The notes under the pieces were generated by a model. That model was not told where the DNA came from. It did no database searches and was given only the letters and a program-made list of their open reading frames with translations. A stretch of DNA of 64,000 bases from an uncultured Hyphomicrobium sp. (GTDB taxonomy: Bacteria; Pseudomonadota; Alphaproteobacteria; Rhizobiales; Hyphomicrobiaceae). The translations under genes were made by a program, and so were the position numbers. The stretch is taken from assembly GCA_934555825.1 (NCBI GenBank), contig CAKTFJ010000002.1:248001-312000 (forward strand), read 5' to 3'. This document shows, one piece after another, positions 16,314 to 25,567 of the stretch (within the stretch, counting starts at the first letter, position 1; each line of letters begins with the position of its first letter).

Positions 16314-17243
16314 ATGGCAGACCCCGCCCAAACGGGCATTGCGGCAAAACGCGGCCGTTCTTCTGGACCGTCATCGGGTGGGCAAGGCCCGAAAATCGGC
16401 CTTGTTTTGGGCGGTGGCGGTGCGCGGGGCCTTGCGCACATCCTCATGCTCGAAGTCTTCGACGAGTTCGGTATCAAGCCGGCGGTGATCGCTGGCAGCT
16501 CTATCGGGGCGATTTTCGGGGCTGCCTACGCGGCGGGGCTCTCCGGCTGTGAGATCCGTGAGGCAACGGAGGAGGCGCTCGGGAACCGCTTCGAGCTGAT
16601 CCGCAGCCTTTTTACGGCACGGGCGGGACGGGCAATCAATTCCCTCAATCCATTCACGAGTCGCGCTGCGTTTCTGGCGCCTACGGCGTTGCTCGATATT
16701 CTCCTGCCGCAGCGTGTGCCGGATATGTTCGAGGCGCTCGACATCCCGCTTCGGATCGTGGCCAGCGATTTCTATGCGCTCGAGTCGGTTGTGCTTTCGT
16801 CCGGGCCGCTTCGTCCCGCCGTGGCGGCCAGCATGGCGCTGCCCGTCATCTTCGAGCCTGTGCTGATGGACGGGCGCAGTCTGGTCGACGGGGGTCTCAC
16901 GAACCCGCTTCCGTTCGATATTCTCGTTGGCGAGGCGGACGTGCTCGTCGCCATCGACGTGTCGGGAACAACGGTTCCGTCGCCCAAGCGCGCGAGGCCG
17001 ACCGCGATCGAGGCGCTCTTTTCCTCGTCGTTTCTGTTCGAACGCTCCATTGTGCGTGAAAAGCTCAAGTCGCATCGGCCGGATATCTACATCGATGCGG
17101 GTACGGGCCGTTATCAGGCGCTGGAGTTCCTCAAGATGCGGGAGATTTTCGCGGCCGCGCAGCCGGCGCAGGATGCGCTGAGAGAACGTCTCTCGATGTT
17201 GCTGGAAGCCGATGCCGGCGCGCAAGCGGTCGGAAAAAGCTAG
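16314..17243 (+). CDS. Patatin-like phospholipase (RssA type)
   Basis: A 309-residue patatin-family serine acylhydrolase. The oxyanion glycine loop is GLVLGGGGARGLAH, the nucleophile elbow is AGSSIGAIFG, and the catalytic Asp lies in VDGGLTNPLP. There is no signal peptide, so it probably acts in the cytoplasm on membrane lipids or lysophospholipids. I chose ATG 16314, which has GAGG seven bases upstream; the longer frame begins with TTG. Its stop codon overlaps the end of the convergent tadA gene by four bases. Confidence 0.87.
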   Translation: MADPAQTGIAAKRGRSSGPSSGGQGPKIGLVLGGGGARGLAHILMLEVFDEFGIKPAVIAGSSIGAIFGAAYAAGLSGCEIREATEEALGNRFELIRSLFTARAGRAINSLNPFTSRAAFLAPTALLDILLPQRVPDMFEALDIPLRIVASDFYALESVVLSSGPLRPAVAASMALPVIFEPVLMDGRSLVDGGLTNPLPFDILVGEADVLVAIDVSGTTVPSPKRARPTAIEALFSSSFLFERSIVREKLKSHRPDIYIDAGTGRYQALEFLKMREIFAAAQPAQDALRERLSMLLEADAGAQAVGKS

Positions 17244-17722
17244 TCCAATCGCCGGTTGGCGAAGAACTCTCGCAGAAGGGCTGCCGCTTCCATCTCGCCG
17301 AGGCCCGGATAGAGATCCGGCCGGTGGTGGCATGTCATCTGGTTGAAGATGCGGGGGCCGTGCTCGACGCCGCCGCTTTTCGGGTCGGATGCGCCGTAAT
17401 AGAGGCGGCGAATGCGCGCAAAGGAAATGACGGCTGCGCACATCGGGCACGGTTCGAGCGTGACGTAAAGGTCGTGGTCGATCAGGCGCTCGCTGCCGAG
17501 TTCGGCGGCGCCAGCGCGGATCACCAGCATTTCCGCGTGAGCTGATGGGTCTGACTGCTCACGCGTGCGGTTCCCCGCAGTGGCGACGATGCGGCCGTCG
17601 GGGGCTACGAGTACGGCTCCGACTGGCACTTCGCCACGCTCGGCCGCGGCGCGCGCTTCTTCCAGTGCGCGTTCCATGTGGCCGAGGCGAGCCTGAGCTG
17701 CCATAACGTCGTCAACCGTCAT
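17240..17722 (-). CDS. tadA: tRNA(adenine-34) deaminase TadA
   Basis: A roughly 160-residue cytidine/deoxycytidylate deaminase-family enzyme. The zinc site is complete: HAEMLVI (His and the catalytic Glu) and EPCPMCAAVI (the two cysteines). The sequence GEVPVGAVLV and the C-terminal FFANRR are typical of TadA, which converts A34 to inosine in tRNA-Arg(ACG). A guanine deaminase is less likely given these phrases. Start choice is uncertain: ATG 17722 has a GAGG just before it, ATG 17737 and 17704 are alternatives. The 5' end abuts the divergent pseudouridine synthase, so promoters of both genes must overlap the coding ends. Confidence 0.85.
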   Translation of the reverse strand: MTVDDVMAAQARLGHMERALEEARAAAERGEVPVGAVLVAPDGRIVATAGNRTREQSDPSAHAEMLVIRAGAAELGSERLIDHDLYVTLEPCPMCAAVISFARIRRLYYGASDPKSGGVEHGPRIFNQMTCHHRPDLYPGLGEMEAAALLREFFANRRLD

Positions 17723-17735
17723 CCTCGTAAGCCTC

Positions 17736-19151
17736 ATGCCCAAAGATAAATCATCATTCGGTCATCGCCCGCCCAAGGGCAAGCCGCAAGGCCGCCGCCC
17801 CGACAAGAAGCCGTTTGGCGGCGGGAAGCCGCCGGGTGCTGGACGGCCATCGCGGCCCGGCAAGCCCCATGCGCCGCGTGACGAGCGCTCGTCCGGTGAC
17901 GTGCGGTCCCGGCGTGACGGTGGCTTTCTGCTTTACGGTCGTCCGAAGGGCGAAGGGCGCCCGCAGCGTGAGGATCGCGCTCAACGCGACGGGCGGTCTC
18001 AGCGTGAGGATCGCCCTCAGCGTGATGGGCGGCCGCAACGTCAGTTTTCCGTGCGACCCCAGCGGGGCGTGCGTCCACAGCGAGACGAGCGCCCGAAGCC
18101 GGAGGGCGGTCCACGCCGCAGCGGGCCGTCTCAGCGCCCGGTGCCGCAGGGGGCTGCAGTTTCCGAACCGATGCGGATCGCAAAAGCGATGGCGCGGGCC
18201 GGGCTTTGCTCCCGCCGCGAAGCCGAACGCTGGATCGCGGAGGGGCGTGTCAGCGTCAACGGGCAGGTGCTTGCGACGCCCGCGGTGGAGGTGAAGCCGA
18301 AGGACCGCATTCTGGTGGATGGGCGGCCGTTGCCGGTGGCGGAACCGGCGCGGCTCTGGCGTTACAACAAGCCGAAGGGGGTCGTGACGACGCACAACGA
18401 TCCGCAGGGACGGCCAACCGTGTTCGACAGCCTGCCGCCGGATTTGCCGCGCGTGATCTCTGTGGGGCGTCTCGATTTCAACACCGAGGGCCTGATCCTG
18501 CTCACCAACGACGGTGAGCTTGCGCGGCATCTGGAACTGCCCGCGACGGGATGGTTGCGCCGCTATCGCGTGCGGGCCAAGGGGCGTGTGAACGCGGACG
18601 ATCTCGCATCGCTGAAGGACGGCGTCGAGGTCGAAGGGGTCCGTTACGGGCCGGTCGAGGTTGCCATCGACACGATGCAGGGCGCCAACACGTGGCTCAC
18701 CGTCGGCATCCGCGAAGGCAAGAACCGCGAAGTGCGCAAAGTGCTCGCGCATCTGGGGCTCGAAGTGAACCGGCTGATCCGTGTCTCGTTCGGACCCTTC
18801 CAGTTGCTCGATCTGAAGCCGGGGGAAGCCGAATCCGTGAAGAGGCGCGTGCTGGCCGATCAGCTCGGCGCGGAGATTGCGGAGCAGTTCGGCCTGCTCG
18901 ACGACCGGGAGGAGAAGGCGCAGGCTAAAAAGCCCGGTTTCAAGAAAGTTCGCGCCGTAAAGGAGCGTACCGAAAACGAGCGTGGCGACAACGATCGTGG
19001 TCGCAAGCCACACGGCGACAAGGAGCGATCCGACCGGCGCGCGCCACCGCGCGAAGGGAAGCCTCGCAACGCCGGTGCTCGCAAAGGCCCATTTCAAAAG
19101 GATGGCTCCCGCAAGGGCACGTTTCGCAAGGATGGGCGCGAGAAACCCTGA
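17736..19151 (+). CDS. rluB: Large-subunit rRNA pseudouridine synthase, RluB type, with disordered tails
   Basis: A 471-residue protein. An S4 RNA-binding domain begins near residue 148 (MRIAKAMARAGLCSRREAER), and the RsuA/RluB catalytic domain follows with RLDFNTEGLILLTNDGELA, which contains the catalytic Asp, and EGKNREVRKVL. RluB modifies the equivalent of U2605 in 23S rRNA. The first ~145 residues are a low-complexity basic region with repeats of the type RPQRDGR/SQREDR, and the last ~75 residues are similarly charged (KERTENERGDNDRGRK). Such tails are common in alphaproteobacterial RluB and may add nonspecific RNA binding. The stop codon overlaps the rsmD start (TGATG). Confidence 0.87.
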   Translation: MPKDKSSFGHRPPKGKPQGRRPDKKPFGGGKPPGAGRPSRPGKPHAPRDERSSGDVRSRRDGGFLLYGRPKGEGRPQREDRAQRDGRSQREDRPQRDGRPQRQFSVRPQRGVRPQRDERPKPEGGPRRSGPSQRPVPQGAAVSEPMRIAKAMARAGLCSRREAERWIAEGRVSVNGQVLATPAVEVKPKDRILVDGRPLPVAEPARLWRYNKPKGVVTTHNDPQGRPTVFDSLPPDLPRVISVGRLDFNTEGLILLTNDGELARHLELPATGWLRRYRVRAKGRVNADDLASLKDGVEVEGVRYGPVEVAIDTMQGANTWLTVGIREGKNREVRKVLAHLGLEVNRLIRVSFGPFQLLDLKPGEAESVKRRVLADQLGAEIAEQFGLLDDREEKAQAKKPGFKKVRAVKERTENERGDNDRGRKPHGDKERSDRRAPPREGKPRNAGARKGPFQKDGSRKGTFRKDGREKP

Positions 19152-19708
19152 TGCGCGTGGTGGGCGGAAAATTCCGTGGGCGCGCGATTGCTGCGCCTCG
19201 GCATGAGGGCTTGCGGCCGACGTCGGACCGCGTGCGCGAATCCGTTTTCAACATTCTCGAACATGGGATCGCCGACTTCGAACTCGGCGGTGCGCGTGTG
19301 ATCGATCTTTTTGCGGGCACTGGCGCGCTTGGCATTGAGGCCGTATCGCGGGGGGCCGCCTATGCGTTGTTCGTGGAGGATGCGGCGGAGGCGCGGGCGC
19401 TCATCCGCACCAATGTGGAGACACTCGGGCTGACGGGCTCGACGCGGATTTTTCGGCGCGATGCAACGGATCTCGGGCCTGTCGGCACGATGGCGCCGTT
19501 CTCGCTCGCATTTCTCGATCCGCCGTATGGCAAGGGCCTCGGCGAGGCCGCGCTCGTCGCTCTCAGAGACGGTGGCTGGCTTACGCCTGGTGCGATTGTA
19601 ATGCTCGAAGAGCGCGCCGATGCCGAAGTCCTGTTGCCGGATGGCTTTACGGAACTGGACCGGCGGCGCTGGGGCGATACGCAGGCGGTGTTTGGGCGGC
19701 TTGGATAG
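19151..19708 (+). CDS. rsmD: 16S rRNA (guanine966-N2)-methyltransferase RsmD
   Basis: A 185-residue class I SAM-dependent methyltransferase. It starts MRVVGGKFRGRAIAAP, has PTSDRVRESVFNIL, the SAM loop VIDLFAGTGALGIEA and the catalytic motif FLDPPYGKGL (N2-guanine type). It methylates G966 of 16S rRNA. The ATG overlaps the rluB stop codon by one base, so the two rRNA modification enzymes are translated together. It is convergent with mutL, with 12 bases between the ends. Confidence 0.93.
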   Translation: MRVVGGKFRGRAIAAPRHEGLRPTSDRVRESVFNILEHGIADFELGGARVIDLFAGTGALGIEAVSRGAAYALFVEDAAEARALIRTNVETLGLTGSTRIFRRDATDLGPVGTMAPFSLAFLDPPYGKGLGEAALVALRDGGWLTPGAIVMLEERADAEVLLPDGFTELDRRRWGDTQAVFGRLG

Positions 19709-19720
19709 GTTCTGACGGTC

Positions 19721-21511
19721 TTACGTGCGGCCGAACAGGCGCTCGATGTCGGAGCGCTTCAGCTCGACGTAGGTCGGGCGGCCGTGATTGCATTGGCCGG
19801 AGAAGGGTGTTGCTTCCATCTCGCGCAGGAGCGCGTTCATCTCAGCGCCCGTTAAGCGGCGGCCAGCGCGCACGCTTCCGTGGCAGGCCATGCGGGAGGC
19901 GACCGCTTCGAGGCGTTCGCGGAGCGGTGCGGCCGAGCCCTCGGCCAGAAGGTCGGCCGCGAGATCTTTTACGAGCCCGTCAACCTCGGAGGTGCCGAGG
20001 AGGGCGGGTACCTCTCGTACGGCGATGGCGCCCGTGCCGAAGCGTTCCAGCACCAGACCGAGCTCGGTGAGTTCTTCGGTTTTCTCTCCGAGGGCGGCTG
20101 CTTCGTCGTCGCCTACCTCTACCACCGCTGGAATGAGAAGGGCCTGCCGCGCGACGCCGCCGTTTTCGAGCGCGCTTTTCAGGCGCTCGTAGACGAGGCG
20201 TTCGTGGGCGGCGTGCTGATCGACGATCACAACGGAGTGCTCTGTCTCGGCGACGATGTAGGTTTCATGAAGCTGGGCGCGGGCGGCGCCGAGCGGGCGC
20301 GCGCGATGATCGGATGCTGGCGCTTCCTCATGCACGCTCGTGTCGGCCGCGGGCGCTGAAAATTCGCCGAATGCCGTTTGCTGCTCCTCGGCGAAGCCGT
20401 CGAGGGGGCGTGGGGCGTAAGCGATGTTTCGATCCGGATACGCTTGCGGCGTAGACATTCCCGTGCGCGCGAGGGTTTCGAGGGTTCTCGCGCCGCCCTG
20501 GGCGCTCGCGCGGAAGCCGGCCGTTTCAAGCGCATGGCGCAACGCGCCGATCAGAAGACCGCGTACGGCGCCGCCATCGCGGAAGCGCACTTCGGTTTTT
20601 GCCGGATGCACGTTCACGTCCACCTCGGACGGCGGAAGCGTCACGAAAAGTGCAAGCAACGGGTGGCGGCCTCTGGGCACGAGATCGCCGTAGGCTGCAC
20701 GCACGGCGCCCGTCACGAGCTTGTCGCGCACGGGCCGGCCGTTGACGAACAGGAACTGCTGCGCGGCGTCCGGGCGATGCAATGTCGGTAGTCCTGCAAA
20801 GCCGTGGACCCGGATACCATCGCGCTCACCTCTGACGGCGACGGCGTCTGCCATGAACGGCGCGCCCATAATGCGGCCGAGGCGTTTCAAGAGACCGTCG
20901 GCGTTCGGCTCGCACGCTGGTAGGCTGAGGCTCGTGCGCTCTCCCGTTGTCAACGAAAACCCGACGTGGGGGTGCGCCATGGCGAGGCGCTTGACGGCTT
21001 CGGACACGGCGAGGTTTTCGGCGCGTTCGGATTTGAGGAATTTTAGGCGTGCGGGCGTGGCAGAGAAAAGATCGCGCACCTCGATGCGTGTGCCCGGATT
21101 GAGCGCCGCTGGCTTCAAGGCGTGCTTGGCGCCGCGGTCGACGGTGATTTCCAGCGCATCGCGTGCGCCGTGGGGCCGCGAGGTGATGGCGAGGCAAGCA
21201 ACCGAGCCGATGGATGGGAGCGCTTCGCCGCGGAAGCCAAGGGTATCGATGGCCAGCAAATCGTCGCTCGCGAGCTTCGATGTGGCATGGCGTTCGACGG
21301 CGAGGTTGAGGTCTGCCGCGTCCATGCCGATGCCGTCGTCGGTGACGCGGATCAGCGAAAGGCCGCCAGCTGCAGTGACGACCTCGATCTCGCGCGCACC
21401 TGCATCGAGCGCGTTCTCGACCAGTTCCTTCACAACACTCGCCGGGCGTTCGACCACTTCGCCGGCGGCGATGCGGTTGATCGTTTCGGGGCTGAGCTGG
21501 CGGATGGCCAT
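19721..21511 (-). CDS. mutL: DNA mismatch repair protein MutL
   Basis: A 596-residue MutL. The N-terminal GHKL ATPase is complete: [20 protein letters not shown], the ATP-lid segments DDGIGMD and TLGFRGEAL, and [14 protein letters not shown]. The C-terminal dimerisation region holds [10 protein letters not shown] and the end [11 protein letters not shown]. An endonuclease-type motif of the DQHA(x)2E(x)4E form is partly present ([12 protein letters not shown]), and CNHGRP corresponds to the C-terminal metal site, so this MutL may have nicking activity as in bacteria lacking MutH. I start at ATG 21511, where the conserved [20 protein letters not shown] begins; the frame upstream is not conserved-looking. 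Confidence 0.94.
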   Translation of the reverse strand: MAIRQLSPETINRIAAGEVVERPASVVKELVENALDAGAREIEVVTAAGGLSLIRVTDDGIGMDAADLNLAVERHATSKLASDDLLAIDTLGFRGEALPSIGSVACLAITSRPHGARDALEITVDRGAKHALKPAALNPGTRIEVRDLFSATPARLKFLKSERAENLAVSEAVKRLAMAHPHVGFSLTTGERTSLSLPACEPNADGLLKRLGRIMGAPFMADAVAVRGERDGIRVHGFAGLPTLHRPDAAQQFLFVNGRPVRDKLVTGAVRAAYGDLVPRGRHPLLALFVTLPPSEVDVNVHPAKTEVRFRDGGAVRGLLIGALRHALETAGFRASAQGGARTLETLARTGMSTPQAYPDRNIAYAPRPLDGFAEEQQTAFGEFSAPAADTSVHEEAPASDHRARPLGAARAQLHETYIVAETEHSVVIVDQHAAHERLVYERLKSALENGGVARQALLIPAVVEVGDDEAAALGEKTEELTELGLVLERFGTGAIAVREVPALLGTSEVDGLVKDLAADLLAEGSAAPLRERLEAVASRMACHGSVRAGRRLTGAEMNALLREMEATPFSGQCNHGRPTYVELKRSDIERLFGRT

Positions 21512-21616
21512 CGGAGCTTTGGATCTCTCGTGTGTTTCCGGGCGATGTTTCGGCAAGTGTCGAGTTTTCGACTTTCGATTACGCGAGTCTCGCACGATTT
21601 CCCACACCAGGGGCGG

Positions 21617-22042
21617 CTAGCGATTTTGTGTCACCCGGCCGAGAATTTGGATCACGGTTTCCCCGGGTCTCATGCCAGGGCGCTTTGTGACGAGGATTTC
21701 TCGGACGGGTTGGTGGCCGTCGATCCGAATCGCTCGGCTCTGGTGACCGGCGCCCAGGCTCTCCTGAACGATGGCGCGCTGAAGGCTGCCGTCTACGAAT
21801 ACGATTTCCACGGCTTCGAGGTGGAGCGCCAGGCTACCCGAACGAATGCGGATTTCCGAAACGCGCGCTTGGCTTGGCGCGGGCCGAAACGTGAGGCTGG
21901 CGGTCTGATGCGTTGTCCGGGCGGATCCGATCAGTTCCAACTCCTGAGCCGCAACGGGTGCGACGGCAGCGGCGGTGAGCGCAAGACCAAGCGCGAGGGC
22001 CAGCGCGGTGGTGGCGCTTCGGCAGGGAGCGGTGGTTATCAC
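21617..22042 (-). CDS. Exported DUF2541-like beta-sandwich protein
   Basis: A 141-residue protein with a long signal peptide (SATTALALALGLALTAAAVA) and a mature domain of regular strands: SEIRIRSGSLALHLEAVEIV, SRAIRIDGHQPVREILV. This order of strands, with a glycine-rich turn before a final I-R-x-I strand, resembles DUF2541 proteins, but the similarity is from memory and loose. I chose GTG 22042, preceded by AGGGAAG about eight bases upstream; a longer frame to 22543 covers the divergent oxidase gene and is not credible. It may be cotranscribed with mutL 105 bases downstream. Confidence 0.55.
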   Translation of the reverse strand: MITTAPCRSATTALALALGLALTAAAVAPVAAQELELIGSARTTHQTASLTFRPAPSQARVSEIRIRSGSLALHLEAVEIVFVDGSLQRAIVQESLGAGHQSRAIRIDGHQPVREILVTKRPGMRPGETVIQILGRVTQNR

Positions 22043-22171
22043 GTTTTGGGCTTCCCTGGCTTGTCGGCGGTTTCCACCCGATGATACTGCCGAGCATCGT
22101 TGCCCGTCAGCCCGATTGTGACGCCTCTTCAAAAGGCGGGCGGCACGGGTGTTGAAAGGGAGGTTTCTTAA

Positions 22172-23569
22172 ATGCGCCAGCATGCGGCCGTCGCGGCAGC
22201 GCTCCGTGAGCTTGACGGGCTGTTCGGGGAACGGGTTGCCGTCGGTGAGGCCGTGCGCAGCCAGCACGCGCATACGCTGACTTGGATACCTCCAGAGCCG
22301 CCAGATGCCGTGGTGTGGCCCGAGACGACCGATGAAGTGGCCGCCATCGTCGCCGTTGCGGGCCGCCATGGCGTGCCGCTCATTCCGTTCGGGGCCGGCA
22401 CTTCGCTTGAAGGCCATGTGAACGCGCCGTTCGGTGGCATTTCGGTGGATCTCTCCCGCATGGCGCGCATCGTGTCGGTTTCGCCGGCGGATCTCGATTG
22501 CACGGTCGAAGCCGGTGTGACGCGTGCGATGCTGAACGCTCACCTGCGCGATACCGGCTTGTTCTTTCCGGTGGACCCTGGGGCTGCGGATGCCACCCTC
22601 GGCGGTATGGCTGCGACGCGTGCTTCGGGCACGACGACTGTGCGCTATGGTTCGATGCGCGACAACGTGATCTCACTCAAAGCGGTGATGGCCGACGGTT
22701 CCGTGATGACGACCGGAGGGCGGGCGCGCAAATCGGCGGCAGGATTTGACCTCACGCGGCTGATGATCGGATCGGAGGGGACGCTTGGGATCATCACCGA
22801 ATTGACGCTCAGGCTTCATGCCCTTCCGGCGCGTGTGATTGCGACGGCCGCGCCGTTCTCGTCCATCGCTGGCGCGTGCGAGGCTGCGATCGAAGCCGGC
22901 GCCAGTGGGCTCGCGCTGCAGCGCATCGAGCTTCTGGACCCCGTGATGATCCGCGCGGTCAATGCGCACGCGAAGCTTGGGCTTCCGGAGGCGCCGCATC
23001 TGTTTGTCGAGATTGCGGGCAGTACCGCCTCGACTGAGGAGACGCTCGCGGCGTTTCAGGAGATCGCGCTCGGAAACGGAGCGCTCAGTTTCGATTGGGC
23101 GGAGGAGACGCATGCCAAGCGCCAGCTTTGGCAGGCTCGCCACGACGCTTATCCGGCGGTCGGCACGACCTGGCCGGGAAAAACGACAGTGGTCAGCGAT
23201 GTGGCGGTGCCGCTCTCGGCGCTTGCTCAATGCGTGACAGAAACGGTGCACGACATCGAAGCATCACGCTTAACTGCGCCGATCGTCGGGCATGTGGGTG
23301 ACGGCAACTTTCATGTCATTCCGGTTTTCGACGCCGCGGCCGAAAACGAGGTGGCGGCCGTGCGCGCGTTTCTCGACCGGCTTGTTCGACGTGCGCTCGT
23401 GCTCGGTGGGACGTGTACGGGAGAGCATGGCATCGGCCAAGGGAAGGCGGGGTATCTCGTCCAGGAACTGGGGGAGACGGCGGTGGCTGCGATGAGGGCG
23501 ATTAAGGCTGCGCTCGATCCTCACGACCTGCTCAACCCGGGTAAAATTTTGACCGTTGGGCGGCGGTAA
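22172..23569 (+). CDS. FAD-linked oxidase, D-lactate/glycolate dehydrogenase type (GlcD/Dld family)
   Basis: A 465-residue vanillyl-alcohol-oxidase-family flavoenzyme. The FAD-binding PCMH domain includes IPFGAGTSLEGHVNAPFGG, GMAATRASGTTTVRYGSM and IGSEGTLGIITELTLRL. The C-terminal FAD-oxidase domain ends with VGHVGDGNFHVIP and GTCTGEHGIGQGK, which contain the conserved His and Glu/His residues near the flavin. It probably oxidises D-lactate or another D-2-hydroxyacid and passes electrons to cytochrome c or the quinone pool. No GlcE or GlcF partner is present, favouring a stand-alone cytochrome-type D-lactate dehydrogenase. Confidence 0.85.
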   Translation: MRQHAAVAAALRELDGLFGERVAVGEAVRSQHAHTLTWIPPEPPDAVVWPETTDEVAAIVAVAGRHGVPLIPFGAGTSLEGHVNAPFGGISVDLSRMARIVSVSPADLDCTVEAGVTRAMLNAHLRDTGLFFPVDPGAADATLGGMAATRASGTTTVRYGSMRDNVISLKAVMADGSVMTTGGRARKSAAGFDLTRLMIGSEGTLGIITELTLRLHALPARVIATAAPFSSIAGACEAAIEAGASGLALQRIELLDPVMIRAVNAHAKLGLPEAPHLFVEIAGSTASTEETLAAFQEIALGNGALSFDWAEETHAKRQLWQARHDAYPAVGTTWPGKTTVVSDVAVPLSALAQCVTETVHDIEASRLTAPIVGHVGDGNFHVIPVFDAAAENEVAAVRAFLDRLVRRALVLGGTCTGEHGIGQGKAGYLVQELGETAVAAMRAIKAALDPHDLLNPGKILTVGRR

Positions 23570-23654
23570 CCGCGCATAAAAAATCCCATACTTAATAAAA
23601 GGTTATTTTTATTCTCTCCTACAGTTCTTTGTATTTGTAACTTGAAATATTAAG

Positions 23655-23812
23655 CAAGCCTCGCAATTCGTTTGTGCTATCTCTTGCAAAAAGCCCGTTT
23701 TTGGGGTGATATGGGAATTGCGAACGTGGCGCCGTCCCACCTATCCCCCCTAGGGGCGTCACAGTTCTTCAGCCCGCGACCTGCCCCCCCGGTCGCGGGC
23801 TTCTCATTTTTA
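23655..23812 (+). ncRNA. Candidate structured small RNA ending in a strong terminator
   Basis: The gap between the oxidase and the SNase-like gene begins with an AT-rich stretch (23575-23660) unlike its surroundings. Next come paired elements on the plus strand: a 9-base stem (23661-23669 with 23715-23723) enclosing a CAAAAA/TTTTTG hairpin, then GTGG/CCAC near 23727-23742, then a C-rich stretch (23742-23756) and a 10-base-pair hairpin with a T-rich tail at 23772-23811. That layout fits a stand-alone small RNA with an intrinsic terminator. I did not find a convincing promoter, and the long 3' trailer of the oxidase mRNA is an alternative. Confidence 0.35.
23772..23811 (+). terminator. Intrinsic terminator
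   Basis: A perfect 10-base-pair stem (23772-23781 with 23791-23800) with a C-rich 9-base loop and the tail TTCTCATTTTT. It reads on the plus strand and ends either the oxidase transcript or the candidate small RNA. Confidence 0.85.
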
Positions 23813-23850
23813 AAGCCTACTTTAGTCGAAGTTGCGTTTGCTGATCTCGA

Positions 23851-25311
23851 TCAGGATGGCGACGCGCGGCGCCAGCCCGCCGCCTGGGCTTCGCTTTCGC
23901 TACAGAACCAACGTTCTCCTCGCGCCCTGCTGAGCCGTACGCCGTCGTAGGAGGCCGACCACGGCAGGACGTATGTGCGTGCGCCCGAGCGGATGCGGCC
24001 TTTGATCGGGCAACCGTCTGGTGCCTTTTCTTTCGCCTCGGCCCAACGCTTCTCGCGCCATTCCTGCGGACGTTCCGGCTCACCCGCCCAAAGGCCTTTC
24101 TTTTCTGACTGCGCATTTCTTTCGAGGCGTGCGTAGCTGTTCAGGAAAAAGCTGCTGGACGCGAAAACCATACCGTTTTCGACAAGTTTTTCGGCGAGGT
24201 CTGTGTCGCCGGTTGCGCACGCGCCGCTTTTTATTCCGCCTTCAAGCTCTCCGGTGATTTCGCAGGACACGGAACGCCCGCGGATCATGCGGGCAAGGGC
24301 GTCGCGTGCAGCCCGGCCGCAGCGCCAACGGCCACTTGCGCGGTCACAGAATTGGGCAGCCTCGGGCGCTTCGATTCCGTCGAGCACGACGAGTGTGCTG
24401 CCGATCTTGAGCGTGTCGCCTGTGAGGGCCTGGGCTCGGCGACTTGTCAGTGTTGCGGGATCGTCGACATTCGATGGCGCACTTTTCGTCTTGGCGGCTG
24501 CGGCGGGCTTCTTCGCAGGGGCGGAAGGTGCTGCCGCTGCAATACGGGTGCCGGTGTCGCTGCTTCCTCCGAACTGACCGATGGCTGCAAAACCGGCCGC
24601 GGACACCCCGATCAGTGTGAGCAGCGCGATAACAGCGGTGCCGACGGGCACGTGGCGGTCGCCAGGGAGATTGATCTGGTAGCCGCGCATCCGGTCGATG
24701 AGACCGTCTTCACGCGGATGCCAGCGCCGGTCGGGATCGGTGAGGGTGGCCAGCACGACGAGGAGACCGACGATGACGGCGACGAAAGCTGCGACCTTTG
24801 CGTCTCCGTCGAAGCCGAATGCCCAGGATCTGTATGCTGCGCCGAGCGCGGCGAGAATGGCCACCGCGGTCAGGACGAGATGGGTGCGTGGCCCGCGGAC
24901 GACGGAGAGAATGGGTTCTAGCGCCGAGGCCAGTGGTGTGCTCACGCCGCGCAGCAAAGATCCTAGCCACGTGCCTGCCGCCGCGATTCCCGTGAGAAGC
25001 GCTATAGCTCCTTTTGCGACGGCACCAGCCGTGATGAACGCGGCCTGTCGGAGTGCGTGGCCGGTCCAGATCGCGCCGCTTCGGAGGCCGGCACCGACCG
25101 CCTTGAGAGACCACCACGAGCCGGTGGCGGCGGCGCGGCCGCCCGCGACGGCGGCGTCCACTCCGCGGCGGCCCGCTTCCTTCACATGGGCTTTTGCTGC
25201 GCCTTGAACGTCCTTGATGCGCTGGCGGCGTTCCTCGCGCCGCACCAGGATCGTGGTGCGCACGTAATCGCGCCACTCGAAGCCTTCGCTACGTTTTCTC
25301 CACCAGAGCAA
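23851..25311 (-). CDS. Multi-pass membrane protein with a C-terminal staphylococcal-nuclease-like domain lacking key arginines
   Basis: A 486-residue protein. The first ~80 residues are amphipathic and charged. Membrane segments appear near 92-115, 144-160, 172-190 and 223-246. An Ala/Lys/Pro linker (255-280) leads to an SNase (thermonuclease) fold at about 292-410: ALTGDTLKIG, VLDGIEAPEAAQFCD, WRCGRAARDAL and LVENGMVFAS. A C-terminal tail with CPIKGRIRSGARTYVLPW and GERWFCSESEAQAAGWR is the usual appendix of this proteobacterial subgroup. The usual Arg of the 'RLxGID' strand is replaced (VVLDGIEAPE), and the 'YGR' segment that supplies the second catalytic Arg reads LEGGIKSG. The domain may therefore bind rather than cleave. 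Nuclease activity is doubtful. Confidence 0.75.
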   Translation of the reverse strand: MLWWRKRSEGFEWRDYVRTTILVRREERRQRIKDVQGAAKAHVKEAGRRGVDAAVAGGRAAATGSWWSLKAVGAGLRSGAIWTGHALRQAAFITAGAVAKGAIALLTGIAAAGTWLGSLLRGVSTPLASALEPILSVVRGPRTHLVLTAVAILAALGAAYRSWAFGFDGDAKVAAFVAVIVGLLVVLATLTDPDRRWHPREDGLIDRMRGYQINLPGDRHVPVGTAVIALLTLIGVSAAGFAAIGQFGGSSDTGTRIAAAAPSAPAKKPAAAAKTKSAPSNVDDPATLTSRRAQALTGDTLKIGSTLVVLDGIEAPEAAQFCDRASGRWRCGRAARDALARMIRGRSVSCEITGELEGGIKSGACATGDTDLAEKLVENGMVFASSSFFLNSYARLERNAQSEKKGLWAGEPERPQEWREKRWAEAKEKAPDGCPIKGRIRSGARTYVLPWSASYDGVRLSRARGERWFCSESEAQAAGWRRASPS

Positions 25312-25567
25312 TGTTCTTCCCCGCGGTGCAATCTTTGTCGTCTTCGGTCATTGAATGGGGGAGCTGCGTCGAAGCGGCACGCGGGCACGCGCTCCCGCCC
25401 GGAGCCTTGTGCTGCAATGATGGCAGGGCTTTGGCCGAGCATAAGGAAACGCGTGGAATTCTGGTGCACGCGCGGCATGGACTTCAGCCTGGACGGGGGC
25501 TAGAACACGGTCAGAGACCAACAGCAGGCGGAGGACGAGGGCTCGTTCTTCGGAAGGGGATTTTTCA

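Noticed and set aside
17820..18160. Short repeated units suggesting a CRISPR array or minisatellite
   Set aside because: They are codon-level repeats of an Arg/Gln/Pro-rich tail of the pseudouridine synthase and are in frame throughout.
17754..19097. A 447-codon reading frame on the minus strand
   Set aside because: Antisense to the pseudouridine synthase; its repeats mirror the Arg/Gln repeats of the real gene.
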